From the NCBI GenBank assembly GCA_004802725.1, contig SGPM01000378.1, positions 1 through 24,685 on the forward strand: a DNA stretch of 24,685 nt, in the 5' to 3' direction. The notes beneath the pieces are model-generated. The model was given only the letters and a program-made list of their open reading frames with translations. It did not search any database and had not been told where the DNA came from. The position numbers and the translations under genes were made by a program. Shown one piece after another: positions 10,466 through 20,417 of this stretch; the first letter of the stretch is position 1; each line of letters opens with the position of its first letter. Origin of the DNA: Antrodiella citrinella. Its lineage: Eukaryota > Basidiomycota > Agaricomycetes > Polyporales > Steccherinaceae.

Positions 10466-12925
10466 TCATTGTCCACGTCCATTCAGCTTTTTCGACAACT
10501 GCGCCAACTTTCTTTGTGAAGCCTCGTGCTCCCGCAACGCGTCGTCGAGCTGTTGCTTGAGCAGTGTCATATCGTCCTCGTCTGAGGCAGAAGGATGGTC
10601 TATACAGACACCACTGCCCTCCGAGCCCAGCGGAGAGGGTGGAGTGTCGGATGGAGGGGACCCAATGTACTCGGCGATGATGTCTTCCAACCAGATCCCG
10701 TCTGAGGTGGAATGGCTTGTGGTACCGTGCTCGAGTGCTGATGGATTCTTGGAGTCGCGCTGAGCTGCGTCCCAATCATCGTCATCCTCGTCCTCTGCCT
10801 CGTATTCGCTCTCGCTATCGCTGTCTTCGTCGAAGGGCTCGGTGACGGGGGTGTCCTCAGGACGAGACGTGATAGAGGTGTCAGATGGACGACGTGGAGT
10901 GGAGCCAGGTTCGACGATGAGGACACGGCGGTGCGGTTTGGGTGTGTCGGGATCGCGGAAGGAAGAGCGGAGGGCCGCCGGGCGCTGAGGCACGACGGTT
11001 GCTCGTGGTGCTCTTAGCGGTGGATGTGCGCGAAGAGGTGGGATCCGACGAAGTAGAGGCACGACGGTCGTCGGTGGAGTGATAGGACGGGGCATTGTCT
11101 GAGTAGTCTGAACCGGAAGACCCGCGTCGTTCGCCCTTCTCGTTCTGTGCGTCTTTGGATGAAGACGCAGAAGGGGCGGAGGCTGCCTTGGCCTTCCTCT
11201 CAGCGTCTCTCTGCTTCTCCCAGGCAAGGGCGTCCTCGCTCTTGAAGTCATGTGCGATGCGCTCCCATCGTGTCAAGAGCCACTCCATCAGCTCTCTCGC
11301 CATCTCCTTGTTGGGTCCGCCAAACAATCTCCAAGCGAACTTCTCGGCGAGGTACTTGACGCTGGAGTTGTTCTCGGGGTAGTCCGACAGAGATGCGAGG
11401 AAGGTGAAGAGATAGACGAACACTGCAAAGCAGTGTGGGGCGATGAGCATGCTGAGGAGGCGTGCGTGGTGGACCTGAGGCGTCTCGAGCTGCATGAGCT
11501 CTTTGTACATCTGCCTACGCCTCTGGACGACGGTGGGACGGTTGCTGATGACTTGGTCCGGATGTGACGCTGCGAAGGCGGCGCGGCGATCCCGCTCCTA
11601 GCGACGCAACTTGCGACGTTGCAGCTTGCAGCGGGATCTGAACGAGGGAAGATTAGGGCAGGCTTCGTCTTCTGCGCTCTCCGCTTCTGCCTCCGTATCT
11701 GTGTCTTCGTAGTCCACTCCTTCCAGCGTTTGACAAAAGCGAGTGTGAATCTTACGCTTGCTCTCCTTCTCGCGGGTGAGCGCTGGTTCTACGCACCACG
11801 CAGAGAATGCGTCAGTGAAGGTGCGATGCATGATGGGCTCAGGGTTAGAGGTGATCCAGTAGGCCAGGAGGCTAGCCACGGTTGAGATGGATTCGCGGCG
11901 GAGGTCAGGAAAAGGACCAATATCAGTAAGCTTGTCCTATCTGTCGACGAGTGCCATGACCCGCACGGGGTCCGGCTTCGTTTTGAACAGGTCTGGTGTT
12001 TTCATGCCTATGGCATGCCATGTCAGCCTCAGGTGTGTGGGTGTTTCATGTCATATACGCACCACGACGATAGAGCTCCTCGACGCATGCTGCAACAACG
12101 ATGGTCACCCGGAACTGGAACCCGTGCGCGGACACCAATGTCGAAGCTTTGTCGTGTATGTCTTTCACATGCCCGCCAAAGACATCTGTATAGAGGGGAC
12201 AAATATTGCTCTAGACTGCAGATGAACAAAGAGGGAGGAAAGTACGTACGAAAGCTGCGGGCCATCTTGTTATAAACCCGCTCCGCTTCCTGGACCTTGA
12301 CATTATAAGCCTTCGTGGGAGGAGGGAGAGCCACCTCGTCCTGGTCGTTGTTATCCCACAAGAATCCAGTCAGAACATCCTCAGCAACCAAGTGGTCGTT
12401 GAAGGATTTTTTATCCCTGGACAAAGTGCGCTGGAGTGTCTTCGTGACGCACTTCAAGCCCGGATGCGGGAATGGGCTGTCGGAGCGTGCACGGTAGTAG
12501 CGGTTTGGGATCTGGGTGGTGTTCACCGACGCGTAGCTGACTTTCGTTGTGCAATCGGGGACGGGCATACCCATGCGCCAGTCCGGCGGCATGAACGACG
12601 GACGTCTGTCAGAGTGGCGGACCATGTACCGATTCGGAAGGGTCTCGGGCGGGATCAGAACCTGGCGGCCTGATCGTTCTGTCTCGCGCCTAAGGGCGAG
12701 CTTCTTGCGCGCTGTGACAGCTTTTGCCTGCTCGTCGGGCTTGAGGACTACAGAAAGTTCGCGGAGGAGGAGCTTGGGTTTATGGAGGGAGAGCTTGGGG
12801 CCGAATTGAGCTCCATCAGGACTGCGCTTGACAAGCATGCACTCCATGATGATGAATGTAGAGGTGGATGGAGAGTCGGTGTGGTGTACTTGTTGGACGA
12901 GGCGAAGGACTTGTGACTTGCACAA
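10466..12925 (-). pseudogene. RhoGAP-domain protein, degraded
   Basis: Exons 12925-12250, 12185-12063 and 12007 onward; introns are clean and in phase. An inner ATG at 12847 is also possible. RhoGAP proteins speed GTP hydrolysis by Rho GTPases. The domain starts near residue 240 (VAACVEELYRRG, then GMKTPDLFKT) and its second half is recognisable (LLSMLIAPHCFAVFVYLF, NNSSVKYLAEKFAWRLFGG, near 11460-11320). Ser-rich and acidic tails and a final coiled coil (DDMTLLKQQLDDALREHEAS) follow. Lesions: TAG at 11939-11937 (codon 290) in the middle of the domain, TAG at 11600-11598 in the same frame, and a frame change near 10990 between the Ser-rich and acidic parts. No intron of normal size removes the first. 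A 186-nt intron (11755-11570) could remove the second. The arginine finger (usually GIFR/GLFR) reads DLFK, so catalysis would be doubtful even if intact. Confidence 0.65.
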
Positions 12926-13960
12926 GTGTTACGCGATGTGGGTAGGTGGGTGTGTGTATGCAGTAGACAATGGGTGGTATGAAGAACTGTGATTAGCACG
13001 AGTACTTTGCGTCTGTGTGTTCGAGTGAGTTGCGGTTGGGATCAGGAATTTTGGACCTTACGAGTGAAATTGAGGGCCTTTTATGCTTTCCCAGCACTCC
13101 CCGAATGAAGGGGTCAAGGAGCGGGCGACGTCGGGAACCAGGAGAGTTCGTATGCGCTCCGCCTGGAAGGCGCGGCACCCGNCACCACCCTCCCNGCCCN
13201 TCTGCCGTTCTCTCTGCCATCCGCCCGACTCTATGCAGCGCCGAGGTAAGTAGTAACAACTAACTAGCAGTAAATAGTAAACGGTGGTTGTTGTGGCGTG
13301 TCTCTGGCGTCCGTTACTTACGTGATGCGAACTGACAAGCGGGCGCTAATAGGGAAGTTGAACCGTGCGATTCTCCCGCCTCGATGACTTAGACGCTTCT
13401 GAAGCGATTGTCATTGAGTGAGTGAGTGAGTCCGGACCTGGACCGAAGTCGAAGAGAAACACGGAAGGGGTCGTTGAAGTCGGACGAAGGTGAGTAGAAC
13501 AAACTCCGGATTCAAGAGTCTTACACTCACAAGTCTAATTACAGGTCTTCATATACAATTACTCCACGTATACGAGGTGAGCTACTCCGATATCAACACC
13601 GAACACAAGATATGCAAATGTGATAGCAACGTGGCATGAAGTGATACTAACGCAGGGCTATGTTCGCAGGCTCCAAACACGAGATCAGGAGCCGGGCCCA
13701 ACCCTTACAAATCGCCATCGCAGGCGGCGAGATTTGGGCAACTCGAGACCCTGCCAGTGCAGGTGCTGTTGCATACTGGAACTACGCAGCTACACGACAC
13801 GACTCTGACGTTCAGTCTGATATTTTCTTCCTTCATTCCAAGCCACTTCAATCGAAGGTGAATACCACAATCGAGGCAAGTATCTTGTCAACAAACGTGT
13901 GTAGGCAGGATGTCGACTCACTAGTCCTGAAGAACGACACCCAGTGTACGTGCTGTACGG
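12926..13960. promoter_or_regulatory. Divergent intergenic region, RhoGAP / CWH43
   Basis: About 1 kb between two divergent genes, so it should hold both promoters. I see no firm core element. It contains (GAGT)4 at 13416-13431 and three undetermined bases at 13182, 13195 and 13200 in a C-rich stretch. An open frame on the plus strand at 13660-14010 overlaps the CWH43 start in another frame and has no coding signal. Confidence 0.5.
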
Positions 13961-16900
13961 ATGGCTTCCTCAAGTTCTCAACCCCAGAGGAGACTCAACG
14001 TAGCTGTTGATGCCGCCCACATCGCAATATTGCACACATGTCTGTCATTCGCGGCATTCCTGTCAGCGCTGTTCATCGGGTCTGCTTTGCATTACAAGCA
14101 AATTGTGAAGAACGGTGTCGCAGGCTATCCTGAAGAATGGTTTCCTTCTGTGTCTGCTACGTGCGTCGTCATTTTCTTCACGCGGAATGCAATTGAAATC
14201 TGAGCTGCATCCCGAAATAGCATAGGCGATCTGTACCCGGAGAGGAGTATATTCCACATCCTGATAGCTTTAAACTCCGGTGCGTTTTCACTGTACATAC
14301 TTGATTATCTGTGTATCTGACGCGTACCAGGGCCACGTTTCATTCTTGTTCTCTTGCAGTACCATCTGCAGGGCGCTGGCTCCTCCACGCTTTCGCTCCT
14401 CTTGCTGTGCTTTGGCGTTTTGCGGACTTTAGCCTGCGGAGGCTGGGTCTATATCACTTCTACTGACGATCATGACTGGCACGACCTCTTGATGATTTCA
14501 TATCTCGTCTTCAACATACCCTGGATGTTTGGAGGCATCGCAGCGACCCCCGCAACGCATACCATCACTAGACGAAGGAGGTGAGCATTTCACCGTGACG
14601 CGGCAGCTACGTCATAGTAAAGACATTCACATCTCGTGGTTCGGAAGGAAAACTTTCACATACTCGTAAGTCGAGCAATGCATACTAGTCTGCTATCTCA
14701 TGGCACATTTTGCAGCTTCTTTCTGGCTATGTTGCCGATGGTATACTACTTCATTCAACACAAAGTACACCGAATACCCGGAGGTAAGTGGGAAGCTGTA
14801 CAACTTTCAGGAGCTGAGCCAACCACCTCGCTCCAGCGTACACGTACTATAGTATCTTTGAATGGTCGCTCATTATACTCGACATTCTGTACGACTCTGT
14901 TGTAGTGCGGGACTTGCAAGCAGCACATTTGCAGGTCTGTTCACCCCCACCTTTCACTCGAGCTTCGCCTGATTACGACAGTAGATCAACGTTGGGGTTG
15001 TGCGGAGTGGTGACAGCCAAAATCAGGATATGTACAATCGACTTTACCGCTTGGCTTGATTACGCAACTCAATTCGTTCCATTCAGCTCTGTGAAAGGGA
15101 AGGAAAAGGAGGGTGGCATGTTCGAAGCATCCCCTTTACAGCCTTCGATGTCGTCTACTGTGGCTTGGAGTCAACTACTACCCAAGTTGCCGGGTGCTGC
15201 TTCGACGAATTTGTTTCAACCCACTCTAAATTTCCTCTGCGACGTATACCTGTGTACGTTATCTACATATCTCAGCGTGATTTCCAGGTGCTCATCGTAC
15301 GCCAACTCAGCTTACATCAATTGGTCTGTGTTTACTTCACTCACACCAACACTGTTCTACTTCTCCGTGTGGCAGCTCGGAATCGCAGGACACGAGTTCT
15401 CGCTGTTTTCGACTTTGTCACCTCTGCTTTTGAGCTACCCGATTGTGATGAATATTCTTCCGATGAGGCAAGGTCGGACAGTGCTGTATGGCATCACGGT
15501 CGCAGGCATAGCTGCGTATGCATCCGCCAGTCCGCTCTTGCGGCTGCTCGTTGTCATGGTCGCAAACTCTGCGTTGTGCATCGGACTTGCAATTGATTGG
15601 TCGGGTCCTATGGTATCGACGAGCTATCAGGGAATCCGTAAGTACATACATTAGCTTCAAGTCGAGTTCTCCGTTCTCATCCCCTTCTTTTACAGTCATG
15701 GGTCTCGGCTTCCTCCTATGCTCGCTGAGTAAACACGCCAATCACACCAACAACCCAAGTGAGTCCCACGTGCCTGTACGACCTTCTCTCTCCTAACGCA
15801 GAATAGTCTGGCCCATTGTAAATGAGAAAAGTGGAGGCTACAACAAAACTGGGCTGCTTCTTGCTGGTCTCGCCATCTGGAACTTCTATACTCGTTCTTA
15901 TGCCGAACCTTCCCTCGTCGATAAAAAGGCAGACGACCCAGCGCCGAAGACGACTCCAACTTCGATGCGCAAGCACTGGTTCTTAGATTCATTTGCATTG
16001 GGCTCTCTGATCTTCTCTCTGCATTCCATCCTCGGAGACTCAAGCACATTGATCACGATGTCTTGGACCGGATATCCGATCAAAGGGCCCGTACCTCATC
16101 TGCACGGCTCACTCACGCACCTCGCTCAAACCATTGGTCTGTTGCTTCCCATCGTCCTTCCCACTTTCGCGCCAGCTTCCAATGTCCTTTCCAGTCCTTT
16201 GTGGTTTGCGTACGGCTGCGTCAGCACCTACGTGATGTACAGCTTCAGCGACTGGACGGGGTACATCGGCGGCCTCAACCTCGCGGTATTCCTCATGTCG
16301 ATCATCCCTTTGGTTCTCCTCCGTGCTGCGTCCAGCGCTGCGTCGGTCGCGAAGACGTACTCTGTAGCTATGCTGGTGGTTTGTTTGTATTATGTTGGCA
16401 GTGTATTCACGGTGGCGTACGCGTTCGTCCCTGGTGGGGAGTACTTCCGAGAAAGAACCAACTGGTAAGCTTACATTACGCGCTACATGCTTGATACTTA
16501 CTGTCGAGACGTCTCGTAGGGTCCTCGCGATACAACTGCTCGGAATGGCGTCCACATTCAACTGGCCCGGCATATCCGCCCCCGTCCCTTCAATACGCAT
16601 CCCCCAATCATTGCGCACCCGGGCTAAGAACACGATTCTCGTGATCTCCATCCTCTCCCTCGTGGTAACGATGTATAGATGGCCGAACGTGGTGATCAAG
16701 CCTCACAGACCAGGTCCTCGCATCATTCGTGCCGGAATATGGACTGTTCATTTTGGTATTGACGATGAAGGAAGGGATAGCCAGCGACGTATGAGGGACT
16801 TAGTGAGGCAAGTCCACACGGGTTGTTGAGATTGTATGTTAGAAGACTGATGCATTGCGCCAGAGATATGGAGCTTGACGTCCTTGGTCTTCTGGAGACT

Positions 16901-18201
16901 GATCTGCATGTGAGTGAGGCCCTCAAGATATTTTCGGGGTGTACTGACGCTTTGTGGTGTAGCGCCCTGTATTCGGAAATCGTGATCTGTGAGCCCGCTT
17001 CCATGACATACCCTTTGCTTTTGTCGCTCATTCGAGATCAGCACGCGCTTGATGGCGGAGGAGTTGGGATATGTGAGTCGTCGTTCATGCTGGGAGTCGA
17101 TAATATAACCATGCATTCCTATAGTATGTGGACATTGGTCCTGGACCTAACAAAGTATGTTGATTGGCCTCATCAGTGAGTGCATCCTAGTCTCTAACAT
17201 CCAACCCATAGCATACTTGGGGAGCCGCGCTGTTGTCCAAGGTATGCCCTGCTGTTGTTTTAGGGGAATTGCAAGCTAAACCACGGTGTAGTACCCTATT
17301 ATCAAGTCGACACATCATCTCCTTCCATCTCCTGACGGCGAGCTCGCACCCGCAATCCACGCCGTCCTCGACGTCTATGGATCCGAAGTCAATGTCATGG
17401 TCGTACACAACGGTCAAGGTCGGTAAACATGCTCCTTTTTCTAGCGATGGCAACATCTTACACCCGTCCTGCAGAGGAGACTCCTGTGGACCGCGAGCTC
17501 CAAAGCAAGGAAGTGGGGCGCATCATGGGAGAGGCGTACCCTGAGCCGATGATTTTCCTTGGATATCTTGTCACAAGGCCGCATGCCCCGCGACGTGGGT
17601 CATATTGTCCTTCAATGACTGTGCAATAGCTAATCACTCGATCTACGTTCAGCTTGGCCGTACGACTTCATCGTGACAGACGGCAAGGTACACGATATTG
17701 ACAAAGACGACCTCGCCCGGTGGTACGTCATTCACTCTACCCATTCCACCCACCCTGCCACCTAACCCTCCTTACAAACACGCAGGTGCGAATACATCTT
17801 TTACCGCGGCCTCTACCGAACCTCCTACGCGCGCGTCTCGCATGGCACTCTCACCGACACTGAGCTCCAGATCGGCCAGTTCGTATTGCCGAAGTACGGA
17901 TTCGGCGTGACGAACGATACGGAGGTGGGTCGATATCTGAGGGCATGGAAAGAGGAGCTTCCGGAGATCCACGTACGTGACTTCTTGCGATATGTGTATC
18001 TGTTGTGCTGACCCTCGTATTTATATTCCGGCCTCTAGTGGTTGCCCCATGCGTATATGCCGGGTGAAGGTGGGGTAAACGGGCACGAATATGATAAGTT
18101 CGGAACTGTGAGTGCTTTTTGTTCTCTTAACGCTGTTGTTGATGCTAAGCGACCGTTTCCAGCCACTGTACTATAAGTTCCCGGATGGCGCCGTGCTGTA
18201 A
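13961..18201 (+). CDS. CWH43: Cwh43, GPI-anchor lipid remodelling protein
   Basis: Twenty-three exons: 13961-14160, 14221-14279, 14331-14580, 14618-14665, 14716-14783, 14837-14934, 14985-15031, 15087-15253, 15311-15637, 15696-15758, 15807-16464, 16520-16807, 16864-16909, 16963-16988, 17042-17072, 17125-17154, 17212-17241, 17292-17418, 17475-17594, 17653-17722, 17786-17972, 18039-18107, 18163-18201. They sum to 3048 nt (1015 aa plus stop), close to yeast Cwh43. In yeast it exchanges diacylglycerol for ceramide on GPI anchors in the ER. The N-terminal 250 aa are PGAP2/Frag1-like and membrane-spanning ([44 protein letters not shown]). The middle has many membrane helices ([24 protein letters not shown]). 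The C-terminus, from about residue 735, is an endonuclease/exonuclease/phosphatase-like domain: [10 protein letters not shown] (E769), [61 protein letters not shown]. Exons 4 (37-nt intron before it) and 7 are the least certain. Confidence 0.93.
16808..16863 (+). other. CWH43: GC-AG intron in CWH43
   Basis: The junction AG|GCAAGT...GCGCCAG|A is the only one that keeps [11 protein letters not shown] in frame. GCAAGT is the consensus donor of the rare GC-AG class. The GT donors nearby (GTGAGG at 16803, GTCCAC at 16812) give the wrong phase. Confidence 0.8.
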
Positions 18202-18471
18202 TGGCTGGATTGTTTTCTTGTACGCTGGGACCATTTTCGCGGAGAAGAGAGCGTGGCTATTGTATTCATTGAGTCATTCTTGTATTGTATGTTATTGCTT
18301 GTTCACCGTCTCGTGCGTAGGTACCAGCTAGACCTGGTTGATGTTGTTGCGGAAATAGACGACTTGATCTTTGCAGCTGCTAAACTCTGATATACGCCAC
18401 AGTCTGACATTATTTATTGACACCAGTTCTTCTACTCACCTCTACATCATCGACAACTTCTGCCACAAGAC

Positions 18472-19175
18472 ATGGACTACTACGACCAGCCCATGCGATT
18501 AATCTACCTGGACAGATTGTAAGGCGTTCTCACCGCAAGAAAAAACATATACGCAATATCAATATGCTCCGGACCTGTCGCCGGACGATTCTACGTATCC
18601 TCGAACGCGCCTTTGGTAGACGAAGATCCACCCTATCACTTGAGATTCATATGCACGAACAGCCCCGCAGATGTGCTGTCTGTTCGGAGCTCGATGATTG
18701 GTCGTTTGTGTGATCACGAACCGTGAGTGCATCGCGATACTCACGTCCATGTCTTCTACTGAAGCTGATCTTACTGCAGATTCAGGCAACATTCTTGGAT
18801 CAAGATCCGGGACGAGCGAATCCCTGTGTTTCTTTCGTCGATGCACTTAGCTGACTGCAATGTGCATCTCGCCGGACTCAGACAAGGGGCTATACTCCTC
18901 GTACGTTGCCATTTTTCGTTGCAGCTATTCCCTTCTCTATGACCGCTGATATCCTTTCTGCGCCACAGTGGGAGGAAGAAAGGCTGATCGTGTGGACGCA
19001 TCATACGCGCGACCTCCAGACTATGTACGATGCAATAAACCACGAGCTGCATCATCTATGTGGCGCGTGCGAATGTGGTCTTCACCGCCCACCGTTCTCT
19101 ATCGCCCACACGAATTTCTCCTCAGGCGGGTACGTTCTGGACCCTCCGATTCTACGACAGCTGAGGCTTCTTTGA
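18472..19175 (+). CDS. Unrecognised protein, tandem paralog A (in-frame TAA or extra intron)
   Basis: Exons 18472-18722, 18780-18900 and 18969-19175 (introns 18723-18779 and 18901-18968, both GT-AG). Family not recognised. The C-terminal part matches the next gene at 15 of 36 positions around WTHH...Y....HELHHLCGACECG, and both intron positions and phases (2, then 0) match or nearly match that gene. The pattern HELHH fits HExxH, followed by CxCG, so metal binding is possible. Problem: codon 17 is TAA (18520-18522) and homologous sequence continues in the same frame. Either the gene is broken, or a 144-nt intron from GTAAGG (18519) to AACAG (18662) removes the stop and keeps the frame, at the cost of residues that seem to align with the paralog. 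No signal peptide or membrane segment is evident. Confidence 0.5.
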
Positions 19176-19677
19176 GTCATCCTCCGCCGCATCTGGGATA
19201 TGTCGGGTCTATGTGTGCTCTTGAGCTTATGTGCTAACGAACTAGGCTCGTTGGGAATTAGTGGTGGTCGCAGTCAAGGAAGTGTGGCACTTAATAAGTT
19301 CGGTACTGTTCATATCTTTTGTTGTTGTTGTATTCGTTGCTCAACGACCGCGTTTACGTAGTACCTAAGGTCGGAGGGCGCTACGCCGTAAAAGCCAACG
19401 CTCAACGTCATTCTGTACGCTTGTGCCGGTTTGACAGGAACAACTTTTCCCTATGTAGTGAAGCTTGTTGTGCATGTTTTGACCTTTTCACCCAGTGTCC
19501 ATATACCACTCGTTGTTATTCGAAAGGCCAAAGCATCTTGCACAGTTTACAAAGAGTCCTTCATGGCTGTCCCTCTAAACAAAGTCGCCACTATTGCTCC
19601 TCGTAGTCCTTTCGAGCAAATCCACCACCACCCATCCTCGTACCTCCAAACAGATTTGCCACTGCCACTCCTCAAAA
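19176..19677. other. Gap between tandem paralogs
   Basis: No gene supported. The stretch 19294-19350 resembles the CWH43 3' end: ATAAGTTCGGTACTGT at 19294-19309 matches 18094-18109 at 15 of 16 bases, followed in both by T/G-rich DNA and a GACCG. The rest should hold the promoter of the second paralog. Confidence 0.45.
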
Positions 19678-20417
19678 ATGAACCAGGACCAACTCTTGCA
19701 GTGCCGCGACTTCTGGAGCTGCGAACACTTCCGGCGCGAGCTGCGGCGCTCTGGCGAACTCGACTTCATGGTAGTGACCTCCACGAACGCAAAGGAGAGG
19801 CGGTTCACTGGCACGTCCATGACGAACTTCATCCTCGAAGAAGAGCCGCAAGACGACTTCGAGTGCCTGCGGACTATTTGGGACAATGATGGGGACATGC
19901 CCAGGTTCCTCCTGGCCGTGAAGAACGAGACAGTGCAGCGCGTTTGTGATAAGTACGTGTCCTCTTTGTGGTTCGCGTTCATGCCTCTCAATCTGACGTG
20001 CCACCGACCTTAGCCACAGATCTGGCGCCAAATCGCGCGACCCGAATCCGCGCGAGTACAACCCACTGGACTACGTTCAAACAGAGCACCAGATGATTCC
20101 GATATACAAGTCGGCGTTACAGGCGTACCAACACAGGGCGACACTGGACAAACAAACACAAAAAGCCATCATACTGGTAATCATCCTGAACATCATCATG
20201 TGCTTTGCGTAGTATTGATCTATGGCCACAGAGGCAGGAGGAGATTTTGCTCATGTGGACACCCCATGCGCCCCACTTCCGGCCCTTATACGTGAATCTG
20301 TTGCACGAGTTGGACCATAGAATTGGAATGTGCGGATGCGGAAGTTCATGCTTCGAGTTGAGAATAGAGACTTACGGTCTCAGGCTCGCCGGCGCGAGAA
20401 GAGTTGAACGTCGTTAA
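19678..20417 (+). CDS. Unrecognised protein, tandem paralog B (HExxH / CxCG)
   Basis: Exons 19678-19952, 20014-20176 and 20232-20417, 624 nt, 207 aa, no lesion. Intron 1 (phase 2) falls after VCDN and intron 2 (phase 0) after AIIL, matching RLCDHEP and AILL in the upstream paralog; that homology justifies the weak GTAATC donor at 20177. The N-terminal 90 aa are charged and soluble-looking (RRELRRSGELDFMVVTSTN, ILEEEPQDDFECL). The C-terminus has WTPH, HELDH (HExxH form) and GMCGCGSSC. There is no signal peptide and no membrane helix. The pair probably arose by local duplication. Function unknown; HExxH may be a chance match, since zincins normally need a third ligand that I cannot identify. 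Confidence 0.65.

Noticed and set aside
12392..12809. Plus-strand open frames across the RhoGAP N-terminus
   Set aside because: Shadows of the minus-strand exon, which splices in phase into a recognisable RhoGAP domain.
13660..14010. 116-codon plus-strand frame upstream of CWH43
   Set aside because: It runs over the CWH43 start in another frame; the CWH43 model is far stronger and no exon links to it.
14905..15654. One uninterrupted 249-codon plus-strand frame
   Set aside because: It reads through three CWH43 introns; splicing at 14935-14984, 15032-15086 and 15254-15310 gives the conserved family sequence instead.
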